A stretch of 64,000 nucleotides of DNA from Desulfobacterales bacterium (GCA_024637225.1 JAGXFP010000008.1:1-64000); one strand, 5' to 3'; positions 29,057 to 38,265 are shown, counted from the first letter of the stretch. Notes: generated by a model not told the origin, from the letters alone. Numbers and translations: made by a program.

Positions 29057-30793
29057 TTATTTCACCAAAAAAACCTTCAACATGCTGCCCGAGTTTTCAT
29101 CTTCGTCTTCGGCAATTGGAACCATAGACAACCCTTCCAACCCCTTAAAGCTCGAGGGCACCGGAACTCCATCGACACTGAAGTAGCTGCCGTTTAATGC
29201 CGGATCGAATATTTGGCCGGGGCATCCACCGGCAGGTAGTTGCACGACCTCGCTAAGCTCTCCGCAGTCGTAACTTTCAGTGTTTTGGATCCAGGCCCTG
29301 GTCAGCAGAAGCTTGGATAAGCCGATATAAGTAAGGGTGTGTTCTGCGGAAGGATTACTGATCGCCTTCCAATCTTCGCAGGCCCCTGCGAAGATAACCG
29401 GCGCATTGAGCCGTAGTGTCGTCTGCCCGGGCGGGAAAGGATAGTTGTCGGAACATATCAGGTCGTTTCCATCACTGACATTTTCATTGTCAATAAAAGC
29501 GCTCAGAACCGTTGATACCGAGCCGTTTATTATCCCGATCTTGGGGTAACCGGCCTGGTTGATAACTTTGCGATAATCCGGCCAATACCCTGGGGCGTTT
29601 CCGAGGGTTTCCTCAAGATTCTTGGCTAATTGCCCGCTGGGGGCGACAAGGAGATTTCCAGCTAGAAACCTGTCGTCGTTGTAGGGCCGACAGCTTAAGT
29701 CACCGGCCGGGCATAGAGCATACGCTTCGAGGCGGGCAAGAAACTCATCAATAGTTTCCGTGGATCCCTGCAGCAGGATGCCATCCTGGCTCCAGACCCG
29801 GGTGAAATGATCGTCGTCACCAAAACTTTCGTCGTCATTGTTATGATACCACCTGGGCAAGGCGCCATTCGCACCGTAGGCAATCATCGGATCAAAGCCA
29901 ACGGCCGGTTCACCGGGGCTACTGTTAAGCGGGGAGATGCCCGCCGGTACCGGGAATGCCCCGGGCGGTGCTAGATCCTCGGCGCTGATTCGGCCCAAGC
30001 CGCAAGGTATGTCTAAATCGTGGGGATAACAGCCGCCAAGGTCAACCGATTCATTTTCAATGCCATCGGTGGTAGTGAGGCCTTTGCCGAATATGACCTT
30101 ATTGAATTTCTCCCGCCCCTCTTCGGTAGACATGTATTCGACAATGTCATTTGCGTTGGCTCCGAAAGTTAATGAGGTAAATGCCATGGTGTCATCCTGG
30201 TCATTGTCCAGGTTGTAGCTTATAATATCACAGGCTGTCAGACCCGGCAGCGAGCCGGGGTTTTCCAGCATTTCATCCGCGGGAATACAGGTGACAATGG
30301 CCAGGGGGATCACGGGAACGTCGGGATTCGCGATCGCAATGGCATCGGCGCTAACCGTGCTGTTATCGGTCAGGAAAAAGAAGATGTTTTCTACCTGTAA
30401 AGTTGCCTTGACCTTGATCGCGTTAGCCATGACCGCCGATTCTTCCGTGACTGGAGTAAAACGAGGGTCGGCAGTAAGATCCTTATCCCAGAGTCCCGGA
30501 GTAATTTCGAATTCGTAGGCATCGGCCACCCATCCTGAATTACTATCAATCTTGTTAATATCAGCAGCGGCTCTGGCAACATACCCGGCTCTGCCGTCCT
30601 GGCCGATGCTGCCGTCAAGCTGTTTGGCACCGGCCAGGGCGGCGGCATCCACGGCCCTTTGCAGCTGCACCTTGACGTTGTGAAGATGGCCCAGGTCAAC
30701 GACCAGGGCGATGCAGAGAATGAAAACCACAATCAGGATTGCCACCAAGGGGGCCACTGCGCCTTTTTCCCTGCCGCTGGTTATCGTTTTCAT
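29057..30793 (-). CDS. tadG: TadG-like pseudopilin-domain protein
   Basis: A 578-residue protein. The N terminus carries the Tad/TadG signature: basic leader, EKGAVAPLVAILIVVFILCIALVVDL as a membrane segment and QRAVDAAALAGAKQLDG. The large exported C-terminal region has no obvious von Willebrand domain; it contains several cysteines (ACDIISYN, CYPHDLDIPCGLGR, CPAGDLSCRP) likely disulfide-bonded outside the membrane. The ATG at 30793 has AGAGG 9 bases upstream. It is probably a minor pilin-like or anchor protein of the Tad system. Confidence 0.85.
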   Translation of the reverse strand: MKTITSGREKGAVAPLVAILIVVFILCIALVVDLGHLHNVKVQLQRAVDAAALAGAKQLDGSIGQDGRAGYVARAAADINKIDSNSGWVADAYEFEITPGLWDKDLTADPRFTPVTEESAVMANAIKVKATLQVENIFFFLTDNSTVSADAIAIANPDVPVIPLAIVTCIPADEMLENPGSLPGLTACDIISYNLDNDQDDTMAFTSLTFGANANDIVEYMSTEEGREKFNKVIFGKGLTTTDGIENESVDLGGCYPHDLDIPCGLGRISAEDLAPPGAFPVPAGISPLNSSPGEPAVGFDPMIAYGANGALPRWYHNNDDESFGDDDHFTRVWSQDGILLQGSTETIDEFLARLEAYALCPAGDLSCRPYNDDRFLAGNLLVAPSGQLAKNLEETLGNAPGYWPDYRKVINQAGYPKIGIINGSVSTVLSAFIDNENVSDGNDLICSDNYPFPPGQTTLRLNAPVIFAGACEDWKAISNPSAEHTLTYIGLSKLLLTRAWIQNTESYDCGELSEVVQLPAGGCPGQIFDPALNGSYFSVDGVPVPSSFKGLEGLSMVPIAEDEDENSGSMLKVFLVK

Positions 30794-30990
30794 CAAATGT
30801 TGCCTCTTTGCTTTGGCGGCTGTTGGTTCTAAGTCAAAGTTGATAAACGCAAAAACTGATTATTCCCGTGATTGCAGGGACCCGCTCACCTTTGTGCCTG
30901 TCGAACACTCTAGCCTGTAACAACCGGCATGTATTCAGGGTGGTGAGTCCCGGCTTCCCTATTAAATTAACTCCGGAAAGCCTTTCCCCG

Positions 30991-31251
30991 TTACTGTTCG
31001 ATTCCCAGTTGAAAAACATTCACATCCACGGACTCCTTGCCGAAATCATCCGTATAAACTTCCATGACTTCTTCGGACACCAGGCCGGTCATTCCTTCGG
31101 GGGTCTTGGCGGCATGCCGGTAGTCCTTGTGGGCGATCTGCATTTCAAAGGCCTGACGGGTGGCCATGCCGAATTCATCATCCACATGGGGCGCACCACT
31201 GCAAGCGGCCAACATGAGAAATGCCGCCGGAATTATATACCTTGTTATCAT
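30991..31251 (-). CDS. Small Tad-locus lipoprotein
   Basis: An 86-residue lipoprotein with lipobox LMLAACSG (Cys about 17) and a short polar body (MATRQAFEMQIAHKDYRHA; KTPEGMTGLVSEEVMEVY). I recall similar small lipoproteins after cpaC in Tad loci of this phylum but cannot name the family; it occupies the position of CpaD in Caulobacter. The ATG at 31251 has GGGAG 7 bases upstream and starts 2 bp after the cpaC stop codon. Confidence 0.75.
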   Translation of the reverse strand: MITRYIIPAAFLMLAACSGAPHVDDEFGMATRQAFEMQIAHKDYRHAAKTPEGMTGLVSEEVMEVYTDDFGKESVDVNVFQLGIEQ

Positions 31252-31253
31252 GA

Positions 31254-32813
31254 TCATTCTCCCTTCCTGGATTCGGCCTTTACAGGCTGATAACCGAATT
31301 CTCCTTCCATGCCGCCTATTTCGGCTGACCTGACCGGCATTCCGGAAAATTTGTGAGATTTGATGTTGGGTTCGTCGTCATCCGACCGCCGTCCTTCAAG
31401 CCTGCCCTCCAGATAAAATTCATAGCGATTGGGGATCTGGATATTTTGACCCGGAAACTCTATGGAGCCTTCCCGGCCGGGCTTGACCAGATGGGGGGTG
31501 ACGGCGATCAGCAGATCCGTTTTCTCCTGGATGTAACTGGTACTGCGGAACAAAGTGCCAAGAATCGGGATATCGCCAAGATAAGGAAGCTTGGTCAGGA
31601 CTTCACGCATGTTGTCCTGAAGCAGACCGGCCAGGGCCAGGGTCTGGCCATCCTGAAGCTGGACATTGGTATTCAATTTACGAGTGGTCAGGATAGGCAC
31701 AGGTCCGGCGGAGGTGCTTACCGTTTCGGTAATGGTGCTGACCGATGGGGTCACTTGCAGGCTGATTTTGCCATTACTCATAACGACCGGTGTAAAGGCG
31801 AGCCCCACTCCGAATTCTTTGAATTCTATGGTGACCACGGCATTGTCGTCGACTCCAGCCGATTGTACTACGGGAATTGGATATTCACCGCCGGCCAGAA
31901 AGCTTGCCTCCTGGCCGGACTGGGTGACCAGCCGGGGTTCGGCCAGGGTGCGGGCCAGACCTTCCGACTCCAGGAATTGCAGGGCGGCGGTGAAGTGGTC
32001 GATCTCGACAAAGATGTTGGCGGGGTTATTGACGAAGTTGAAAAGTAAAGATCCGGTAGCCTGAAGAACATTATCACCGGTGAGCGGGTTTTCGCCAAAG
32101 GGAATACCGTTATTTGTGATGCTCAAGGGATTGACGCCGGCGGCGCCCCGCGAGAAATCGTTGCCCAGGTCGTTGCCTATGTTATTAAGACCCATGCCGA
32201 CCTGGAGATCGCGGCCCGAGTTGCGGGTAACCTCGGCGAAGGTTACCTCCAGCATGACCTGCTGCAGATTGCCGACATTCAGAAGGTTGGTAATCCCCGC
32301 TCCGGAACGGCCGCTGCCGCCGGTGTCGCCCCGGCCTTCGGCCTTGACGGGCAGAAAGGTGCGGGTCAGGCGCAGAACCTGCTCAACCACTTCCGGCCCC
32401 GACACCGTGCCGCTCAGGACTACGCCGGATTCGGAGGCATAGACCTGGACATCTTCGTTCGGATACAGCTCATAGAGTTGCTCTTTAAGAGCGGTGATGT
32501 CCAGGGCGATGACTACATCCAGTACTGTTTTTTCCTGGCCCTCTTCCCAGAGAATCATACTGGTAAATCCGACTTCCTTGCCGTAGACATAAATTTCCCT
32601 GGGAGACAGGACGACCACGTCGGCGATGTCGGAATTGGCTACCGTGACCCGCTTGAACGGAGCGACGGTCTTTATGATGTCCGAACCTCCCAGTTTGAGC
32701 TGCAGGGTCTGTCTGTTCAATTCCGCCGCTGTCGCCCCGGCGCCGAAGATCAAACCGCAGACGGCCAGCAGTATCAGCACTTTGTAAAACAGTGGCGCTC
32801 GCTGATTTTTCAT
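31254..32813 (-). CDS. cpaC: Tad secretin CpaC (RcpA)
   Basis: A 519-residue outer-membrane secretin with a signal peptide (VLILLAVCGLIFGAGATAAE), the pilus/secretin N1-type domain (about 40-110: KTVAPFKRVTVANSDIADVV), a BON-like domain (about 110-155) and the secretin domain (about 195-455) with LAEPRLVTQSGQEASFLAGGEYPIP split here as its conserved core GQEASFLAGGE, and LLQDNMREVLTKLPYLGDIP. It forms the pore for the Flp pilus. It begins 15 bp after the cpaB gene ends. Confidence 0.96.
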   Translation of the reverse strand: MKNQRAPLFYKVLILLAVCGLIFGAGATAAELNRQTLQLKLGGSDIIKTVAPFKRVTVANSDIADVVVLSPREIYVYGKEVGFTSMILWEEGQEKTVLDVVIALDITALKEQLYELYPNEDVQVYASESGVVLSGTVSGPEVVEQVLRLTRTFLPVKAEGRGDTGGSGRSGAGITNLLNVGNLQQVMLEVTFAEVTRNSGRDLQVGMGLNNIGNDLGNDFSRGAAGVNPLSITNNGIPFGENPLTGDNVLQATGSLLFNFVNNPANIFVEIDHFTAALQFLESEGLARTLAEPRLVTQSGQEASFLAGGEYPIPVVQSAGVDDNAVVTIEFKEFGVGLAFTPVVMSNGKISLQVTPSVSTITETVSTSAGPVPILTTRKLNTNVQLQDGQTLALAGLLQDNMREVLTKLPYLGDIPILGTLFRSTSYIQEKTDLLIAVTPHLVKPGREGSIEFPGQNIQIPNRYEFYLEGRLEGRRSDDDEPNIKSHKFSGMPVRSAEIGGMEGEFGYQPVKAESRKGE

Positions 32814-32828
32814 AATGGACTCCTGTTA

Positions 32829-33692
32829 TTATTGGATGATAGCCTCTGATTCGATATCTTTGAAGCGGACATCTCTTCTGTCTGACCCCCTGATGATCTC
32901 AATCGTGTACGGAGCGGGAAGCGGAGAAGTGATTCTTGATTGAAGAACGGGAATCGGCTTCGGCTTTGGTTTCGGGTTGTTTTTTGCTTTCGGTTTCGGC
33001 GCGGCGGCGATTTTTACCGATTTATCTTCGAGCGGGTTGCGCAGCAGCAGGTGTATGCTGCCCGTCCTGGTTTTCAAAGCGAGGGTGATCGCTTCCTCGG
33101 GAGTAAGCTGGAGGGTGACGGTGCGGACGACTTTGGCTTTGCCCCCTTTTTCATCGGTATAGGTTTCCTGGGCGATGGCCAGAACCTTGACCTTTTCAAG
33201 AATGATGGAGGATTGATTGTTTATGTGGTTGGGATCGACGTGGACCACATCCACAAAGGTGTTGGGCAGGATGAAGCCCGCAACTCCGATAACTTCGTCG
33301 ACCCGGATCGACATGGCCCTGCTCCCCTTTGGAATAGAAGCGACCAGCCCGGCCCCGGAACCGTCCTCCGCCAGTTCCGCTTTTCGCAGGGGGGTGCCTG
33401 CGCTCAATCGGGTAACCGCCACTCTGCCTATTAGCTCATCGGTGTCATGAAAGGCTCCTTTGGGAATATTGGCTTTCGGCCATTCAGCCAGACTCAATAC
33501 CTGTCCATTCAGCATGGTGCCGACAGGGATGTCTTGGGAAGCGACCACGATTTTGGTAGTCGGCACCTGTTCCCTGACCACCGTCTGAACTTCAGGCTGT
33601 TGGCTCGTCATCCACTCGTTAGCCAGATATACGGCCAACACCCCGAAGATGATGGCGACGCCGAGTGCAATTAAAGCGCCATATTTTTTCAT
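32829..33692 (-). CDS. cpaB: Flp pilus assembly protein CpaB (RcpC)
   Basis: A 287-residue protein with one N-terminal membrane anchor (LIALGVAIIFGVLAVYLA), an SAF domain (about 45-110: TTKIVVASQDIPVGTMLNGQ; RVAVTRLSAGTPLRKAEL) and the RcpC/CpaB domain (about 115-215: GSRAMSIRVDEVIGVAGFI). A Pro/Lys-rich segment (KPKAKNNPKPKPKPIP) near 230-250 looks like a periplasmic linker. It is the usual neighbour of the secretin. Confidence 0.94.
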   Translation of the reverse strand: MKKYGALIALGVAIIFGVLAVYLANEWMTSQQPEVQTVVREQVPTTKIVVASQDIPVGTMLNGQVLSLAEWPKANIPKGAFHDTDELIGRVAVTRLSAGTPLRKAELAEDGSGAGLVASIPKGSRAMSIRVDEVIGVAGFILPNTFVDVVHVDPNHINNQSSIILEKVKVLAIAQETYTDEKGGKAKVVRTVTLQLTPEEAITLALKTRTGSIHLLLRNPLEDKSVKIAAAPKPKAKNNPKPKPKPIPVLQSRITSPLPAPYTIEIIRGSDRRDVRFKDIESEAIIQ

Positions 33693-33856
33693 ACCAGTTC
33701 TCCTTTTTGGGGCTTACGGTTTTATGTCGGTTGATCGTGTGCGCGCAAAACTGCTTTGCGGCCTGGACAACGAACCGTTCCATAATTCATTAAATATAAA
33801 ATTGTTGTCCGGCGGGTTGGCCGATCCCCGTGGGTCAACTTGCCAGTCAATATAAA

Positions 33857-34345
33857 TTACCCTTCCTCGTCATCGTACTCGTTAGGGTCTTCGTACTCGC
33901 CGGTGATGCTGTAGGACAAGGTGCTTTGATTCGTAAAACCCGGAACAAGTCCCGAGAGTAGCTGCGGGAAGAAATTGTCGACCGTCGCCGTCACCCTTAG
34001 GGATTTTTCTTCTACGTGTTCAACCTCGATAACGCTGTCATCATAAAGGGCGGAAAGGTACTCCGAGACCCGCTGTTCTACCGCGGTTTTGCGATCGACG
34101 CCTGGGGTGCATCCGGGTGCCGGTGCACCATCGAAACAGCTGAAGTTGTTGGCCCGGATACCGACACGCATTCCTTCCCGGGCGGCGTTTTCGACGAAGT
34201 GCCGCTGGTAAAAGATGAAGGAGAATTCGAGAATGGCAAAGACAATCAGGAACAGGGGAATGACGATAACGGCAAACTCCACAACCGTGGCCCCCCGCTC
34301 ATTACCGGCACGTTTCACTTTATTGACTCCCCCTGGGATATTCAT
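33857..34345 (-). CDS. tadE: TadE-like minor pilin, second copy
   Basis: About 162 residues: short basic leader, then ERGATVVEFAVIVIPLFLIVFAILEF, the TadE pseudopilin membrane segment with conserved Glu, and QRHFVENAAREGMRVGIRANN. The ATG at 34345 lies close before the processing region; the frame extends to 34399, overlapping the first tadE by 23 bp. Neither start has a strong ribosome-binding site. Two tadE paralogues in tandem are usual for Tad loci. Confidence 0.88.
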   Translation of the reverse strand: MNIPGGVNKVKRAGNERGATVVEFAVIVIPLFLIVFAILEFSFIFYQRHFVENAAREGMRVGIRANNFSCFDGAPAPGCTPGVDRKTAVEQRVSEYLSALYDDSVIEVEHVEEKSLRVTATVDNFFPQLLSGLVPGFTNQSTLSYSITGEYEDPNEYDDEEG

Positions 34346-34376
34346 ATTTACTTTTATACCGGTGTCGATTCTGTTT

Positions 34377-34868
34377 TTATTCAAAGGCGAAAACGGCAAA
34401 TTCGCTGATTTCCGTAAGATCGCCGGAGACCGATGAGCCCGGGAGCAGTCTGAGCAAGTCCCAGAGGATGGGGTCCCAAACTTCCGCGGTCCGGACGGTT
34501 ACCGTAACCTTTACGGCCTTCGGAGCATCTTCGGCGGCAAATTCGGGAACGTTGATAACCTCGCCGTCGTCCGGACCGGAAATGTTTACTTCAATAAAAT
34601 TTCCGCTGCCGCAACATCCCCCCGTGCCATCTACCCGGGCCTCACTGTACAGCCCTTTCAGATAGTCCTTGATGGCGGTTTCAACCTGAGTATTGTCATG
34701 TCCTTTTGCCGACACCCTGGCGCCCTCGCGTGCCGCATTGGCAATGTAGTGGGACTGCATCCAGATGAAACCGAATTCAATAATGCCGAATAGTATGACC
34801 ATCAGCAGAAGAAAGAGCACCGCAAATTCAACCGCGGCGGCGCCTTGGTTTCCGTGAATTCCTTTCAA
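34377..34868 (-). CDS. tadE: TadE-like minor pilin, first copy
   Basis: A 163-residue pseudopilin: NQGAAAVEFAVLFLLLMVILFGIIEF with conserved Glu, then QSHYIANAAREGARVSAKGHDN. The TTG at 34868 is chosen: it overlaps the cpaA stop as TTGA, and GGGGAGG lies 8-14 bases upstream. The open frame continues far upstream but only as the shadow of cpaA. Start by translational coupling is likely. Confidence 0.88.
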   Translation of the reverse strand: MKGIHGNQGAAAVEFAVLFLLLMVILFGIIEFGFIWMQSHYIANAAREGARVSAKGHDNTQVETAIKDYLKGLYSEARVDGTGGCCGSGNFIEVNISGPDDGEVINVPEFAAEDAPKAVKVTVTVRTAEVWDPILWDLLRLLPGSSVSGDLTEISEFAVFAFE

Positions 34869-35470
34869 ATCAGGCCTCCCCAGCTGATGAAAACGAAGTA
34901 GCCGAAGGCTATGGCGGCAGCGTAGGGGTATTTGTCCGCCGATGCCGCCGCGGCGGCGGTTTGTCGCGGCGGGAAATGGTGGATGGCGACCAGCAACCAG
35001 GTGGAGGCCAGCCAGACCTCGAGCTTTCTTTTTAGATTTTTGGCCAGGGCCAGATGGACCACAGCCATGCCGCCACCGATCAAGCCGGTCAGCAAAAAAA
35101 CCTGAAAGATATCCGCCGGTCCCATCAAGGTTCCCAGGGCGGCAAGGGCTTTGACGTCGCCGCCGCCCATGCCTCCCAAAAGATAAAAGGGCAGCAGCAG
35201 GGCGAGACCCGTCAGCATGCCGGCCAGGGCGGTTGCCCCGCCCGGCAGGCCGCCGGACCACAGATGGTAGCCGAAACCGACCAGCACCAGACTGAGGGTG
35301 GCCAGGTTAGGTATTCTTGACTGGAAGGTATCGGTTACGCAGATGACCAGAAAAAACAGCGAGGCAAAAAAAATGATCGGCTCCCGGTTGTGAACCAGCA
35401 GAAAGTAAGCCGCCAGAGCCAGGGCGCCGAGTCCGAAAAGGTAGCGCGGTATTCGTTGTTTGCTGTTCAT
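34865..35470 (-). CDS. cpaA: Tad prepilin peptidase CpaA (TadV)
   Basis: A 201-residue A24-family membrane aspartyl protease that cleaves the Flp prepilin leader. It is almost wholly hydrophobic, with catalytic aspartates in VICVTDTFQSRIPN (about 46, followed by the family's PN) and GMGGGDVKALAALG (about 108). The short length, without the N-terminal methylase domain of PilD, fits TadV/CpaA. The ATG at 35470 is favoured over 35491 for a weak GAG site. It follows flp by 65 bp. Confidence 0.93.
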   Translation of the reverse strand: MNSKQRIPRYLFGLGALALAAYFLLVHNREPIIFFASLFFLVICVTDTFQSRIPNLATLSLVLVGFGYHLWSGGLPGGATALAGMLTGLALLLPFYLLGGMGGGDVKALAALGTLMGPADIFQVFLLTGLIGGGMAVVHLALAKNLKRKLEVWLASTWLLVAIHHFPPRQTAAAAASADKYPYAAAIAFGYFVFISWGGLI

Positions 35471-35534
35471 CTTTATCTCACATCTCGCCATAGCTTGGCT
35501 GCTTTTTGAGCAATGGTTTGCTCTTCCCTGATTA

Positions 35535-35738
35535 TTAAGGAGTTACTGTTGGGGTTATACCTGCACCAGTAAGTTCGTCACTTACCGATTGAAAGCCCAC
35601 CTGGATCTGATCGCCAAGTGTACCGATAACGACAACGACGGCGGCGATAATCAGGGCGATCAGTACGCCATATTCAACCGCAGTGGCGCCTTCCTCGTCG
35701 TTCATGAAGCTTTTGATTAAATCGACTAGATAATTCAT
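35535..35738 (-). CDS. flp: Flp/Fap-type major pilin
   Basis: A 67-residue type IVb prepilin: leader MNYLVDLIKSFMNDEEG, cleavage after Gly and before ATAVEYGVLIALIIAAVVVVIG, with the Glu/Tyr pair of Flp pilins and a short tail. GGAGGAG precedes the ATG. It is the first gene of the Tad operon and its only major pilin in this window. CpaA would process it and TadA/B/C with CpaC would assemble it. Confidence 0.95.
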   Translation of the reverse strand: MNYLVDLIKSFMNDEEGATAVEYGVLIALIIAAVVVVIGTLGDQIQVGFQSVSDELTGAGITPTVTP

Positions 35739-35815
35739 GATGCTCCTCCTTTTTTTTTGTGGTTCTTTTATAGACCAATGGATTGACCTGGCGCTTAAGC
35801 ACCTACCCTTTTAAG

Positions 35816-35845
35816 AGTATCGAACAGTCTAGTTTTTTATGTCAA
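35816..35845 (-). promoter_or_regulatory. Possible promoter of flp and the Tad operon
   Basis: On the minus strand a perfect TTGACA (35845-35840) is followed after 18 bp by GATACT (35821-35816), four of six -10 positions. It would give a leader of about 70 nt before flp. No sigma-54 site was seen. Confidence 0.5.
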
Positions 35846-36249
35846 GTAGATTGTTGGTTATTTTATTCTTTTATTTATCAGGCGGAAATAACGTGGTTTT
35901 TTAAGGCATACAATGTTCGGAACGGATGGTGAAAGTAAAAAAAGTTCCAAATATTTGTATTACTCCCAGCATTTTGTCCCTAAGATTTGGATCGTAAATT
36001 GTATGTCTCGGTTACAAGGATGCTGGAAAGGGACAGGGTGACCATTCGTTAGGGGAGCGGAGGGAATATTGACCTTTTTACGAGTTGTTTTGTCAGGGAA
36101 TGGATGTTTTTACTTAAAATAATGGCTACCAAAAAATACGAATCTACTGCGTTATGGCGTGGCGTATTTTTGCTTAGTCAGCCCGTGACTTCTTGCGCCT
36201 TTGTCAGAGATGGATTTGAGGCACTTGCTTGTAAGAACTCCAAATTCAA
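35846..36249. other. Gene-free region upstream of flp
   Basis: About 400 bp without a credible gene. The only structure noted is an AT-rich hairpin AAAAATACG (36132-36140) with CGTATTTTT (36163-36171), loop 22, which may be a decayed repeat. Confidence 0.4.
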
Positions 36250-36331
36250 GTCATTGCGAGCGTAGCTAAGCAATCTTAAGTATGTATGTGAAAATACTGG
36301 ATTGCTTTGTCGCTTTGCTCCTCGCAATGAC
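36250..36331. repeat. RptB dispersed palindromic repeat
   Basis: An 82-bp element with ends GTCATTGCGAG and CTCGCAATGAC (perfect inverted repeat), matching the 7787-7871 copy including the GAAAATACTGGATTGCTT interior. Confidence 0.88.
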
Positions 36332-36466
36332 GGGTGGGGCTAATCGCTGGATTATCCCGGTGGAGCGGCGCACAGATTTCTTGAATCTGCATACCGGGAT
36401 GAAATTCGACATTCCCTTCGATCAGCTGGTTCTGTTCGCGACCAATTCTCGATCCGAGTAACTTGA

Positions 36467-36814
36467 TTGATGAGACTTTCCTGCGACCCGCTACAAGATA
36501 AAGATAGGCGTCCCTGGCGACCTGAGTACGAGGAGATCTTCAAGGGAGTCTGCCGGGGAATGGGATCGAGTTCAGGCTGGATGTGTTTGATTTCTTCTCG
36601 ATCTTTATCGCCGCCGCGGGGTCAGGCTGAACTCCTGTCATCCCCCGGGGACCTTATCGAGCAGATTGTCGACAGCGCCCATTACCCTTGCATCGCCCCG
36701 GAACTGAGCAGGTCGAATCTTAACGAGGCCTGGAAAAATTATTTGGTCGATTTTGGTAATGGAGACGGTTGGCGAGAGCAATCTTCCGATTCCAAGGAGG
36801 GAAAAGGGGCATGA
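36467..36814 (+). pseudogene. Degenerate plus-strand frame of unknown origin
   Basis: A 115-codon frame whose second half (LIEQIVDSAHYPCIAPELSR, then NLNEAWKNYLVDFGNGDGW) reads like real protein, while the first half is irregular and Ser/Arg-rich. There is no good ribosome-binding site. It may be the tail of a decayed gene. I do not recognise the family. Confidence 0.3.
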
Positions 36815-36924
36815 AACGGTAAAGCAGAAGAAGGAATGTGCCAGGAACGGTGGTCTCGAAACCGCCCATGCCGGGCAAATAAGAACGCCCATGCTCTGAT
36901 CTCCGGGCAACAACCATCCAAAAG

Positions 36925-36962
36925 AAAAGCTCGACAACCGGGGGGGTGGCTGGCGAGCTTTT
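36925..36962. terminator. Possible bidirectional terminator
   Basis: Stem AAAAGCTCG (36925-36933) and CGAGCTTTT (36954-36962), 9 bp, with T-rich flanks, notably on the minus strand (CTTTTCTTTTGG). It lies downstream of the small gene at 37132-37371. Confidence 0.55.
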
Positions 36963-37131
36963 CAGTAAAACTTTATATCATATTGTATATCAGAGTAGTA
37001 TATCATTTCACAAGTACTATTTTAGCAAATAATTAATGATTATAGGTTAGGTTTCTCCTTATTTTGCCAACCGTAAATCCGGAAATTTTTCAGGAATCTT
37101 CAAGGTGTTGAAAGTGTTAAGAAATCGGCGA

Positions 37132-37371
37132 TTACCGGGTGTCGCCGCCGCCCATATCGCTTCGGGCAAAAGTTGCCGGATATGCCGGGAACAATTCCTC
37201 ACCGGTGGGGCCGTTTATGCTTCCTCTGGGGCCGTATTCGTAGTTGCCTGCTGTCTTTAAATACTTCAGGTTGTATCCATCACTTGTCTTCCGTGCAGAA
37301 CCATCTTCCCGGATAACGAAAATTCCCAAGCAAAAAAAAGCGATTATTCCCAGCAGCAACAGATGTTTCAT
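37132..37371 (-). CDS. Small exported or membrane-anchored protein
   Basis: A 79-residue protein with an N-terminal hydrophobic segment (LLLLGIIAFFCLGIFVI), then a polar, Gly/Tyr-rich body (YNLKYLKTAGNYEYGPRGSI) and GGGDTR end. AGGAGAGGAGGG precedes the tandem ATGs; the second is taken. It is unrecognised. It is single, with its own terminator-like hairpin downstream, which supports expression. The body could be periplasmic. Confidence 0.6.
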   Translation of the reverse strand: MKHLLLLGIIAFFCLGIFVIREDGSARKTSDGYNLKYLKTAGNYEYGPRGSINGPTGEELFPAYPATFARSDMGGGDTR

Positions 37372-37642
37372 CATTCCCTCCTCTCCTTATATTTTCTCTC
37401 TCAGACAATATTCTAGAATAAAAGCTGAAATGAAGTCAAATCTAATTTGAGGCAGGGTTTCCCCTTATTTTGCAAATTGAAATTACCGATTGGTCTTCAA
37501 GTCGGTGAATTGTGTGGGGTTTGGCGGTGAACTGTCATTCAGGAAGGGATTTGTAAAGCATTAATGTCAGTCCGAATAGAACCGGTCATCAGCTGAGTTG
37601 CAGCACCGGAACTTGAAAGGAGACGGCGCGCAATGACGCAAT

Positions 37643-37822
37643 GTGGATAGTTTAGCGGGTACTTTCGTGGGCGAAAATATTTCAGAAGCGCACGCAAAAG
37701 TAAGAGATCCTATAAAGCAGGAATGGTTCGCAGGGAAAATGGCTGAAAAGCGGTCCGGGCTGGATTGTTTCCCCTACGTGATAGCGGTCTGGAAAGCCGG
37801 TCATGATCACAGTGCAATTTAG
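37643..37822 (+). CDS. Possible small protein or gene remnant
   Basis: A 59-residue frame from a GTG (second GTG at 37667): the C-terminal part (KQEWFAGKMAEKRSGLDCFP, then YVIAVWKAGHDHSAI) has protein-like composition. No clear ribosome-binding site. No family recognised. The rest of 37372-37858 shows nothing else. Confidence 0.2.
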   Translation: MDSLAGTFVGENISEAHAKVRDPIKQEWFAGKMAEKRSGLDCFPYVIAVWKAGHDHSAI

Positions 37823-37859
37823 TCTGGCGACAATCACGGGGAGTAGATCCCCCGGACAA

Positions 37860-37895
37860 CAAAAAAGCACCTGGCTCAAAGTGAGCCGGGTGCTT
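37860..37895 (-). terminator. Terminator of tRNA-Lys
   Basis: A 14-bp stem with one mismatch, AAGCACCTGGCTCA (37865-37878) and TGAGCCGGGTGCTT (37882-37895), loop AAG, followed on the minus strand by a T run (37866-37861). It lies 9 bp past the tRNA 3' end. Confidence 0.85.
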
Positions 37896-37903
37896 GATTT
37901 TTC

Positions 37904-37979
37904 TGGTGGGCCATGAAGGACTTGAACCTTCAACCTGCTGATTAAGAGTCAGATGCTCTACCAATTGAGCTAATGGCCC
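37904..37979 (-). tRNA. tRNA-Lys (CTT)
   Basis: A 76-nt cloverleaf on the minus strand: acceptor GGGCCAT...ATGGCCC followed by ACCA (CCA encoded), D loop AGCTCAATTGGTAGAGC, anticodon arm CTGACTCTTAATCAG with anticodon CTT, and T arm GAAGGTTCAAGTCCTTC. Confidence 0.97.
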
Positions 37980-38045
37980 GGCTATTTGTACGGCGAAAGT
38001 ATCACAACGGGATTTCCCCGTCAAGCTTTAACCCCTCGTTATTTC

Positions 38046-38261
38046 CTGAATCCGTGACGGCTTCGTGGGGAATTTTGTTTTATTCGTTTGTTGTTACGTG
38101 ATTAATCGTTTTTCACTGGTCGCCTTAATACAGCCCGCCGCCCTGCGGAGCGCCCGATAACGGCGCATCTGCAGTGTTGGCAACTTATTGATATACCATA
38201 AGTATTATCAACATAGTTGCCGCCTTGCATCTGCACCGTTCTCGAACGCTCACGAATTCGG
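38046..38261. repeat. 216-bp MITE-like element, copy 2
   Basis: Same length as the copy at 12537-12752, with left end CTGAATCCGTGACGG and right end GCTCACGAATTCGG (two mismatches to the perfect arm). The right half (GCGCCCGATAACGGCGCATC on) is the best conserved. The right end stops 4 bp from the stop codon of the glutamate synthase GltD-like gene. Confidence 0.88.
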
Positions 38262-38265
38262 GTAT

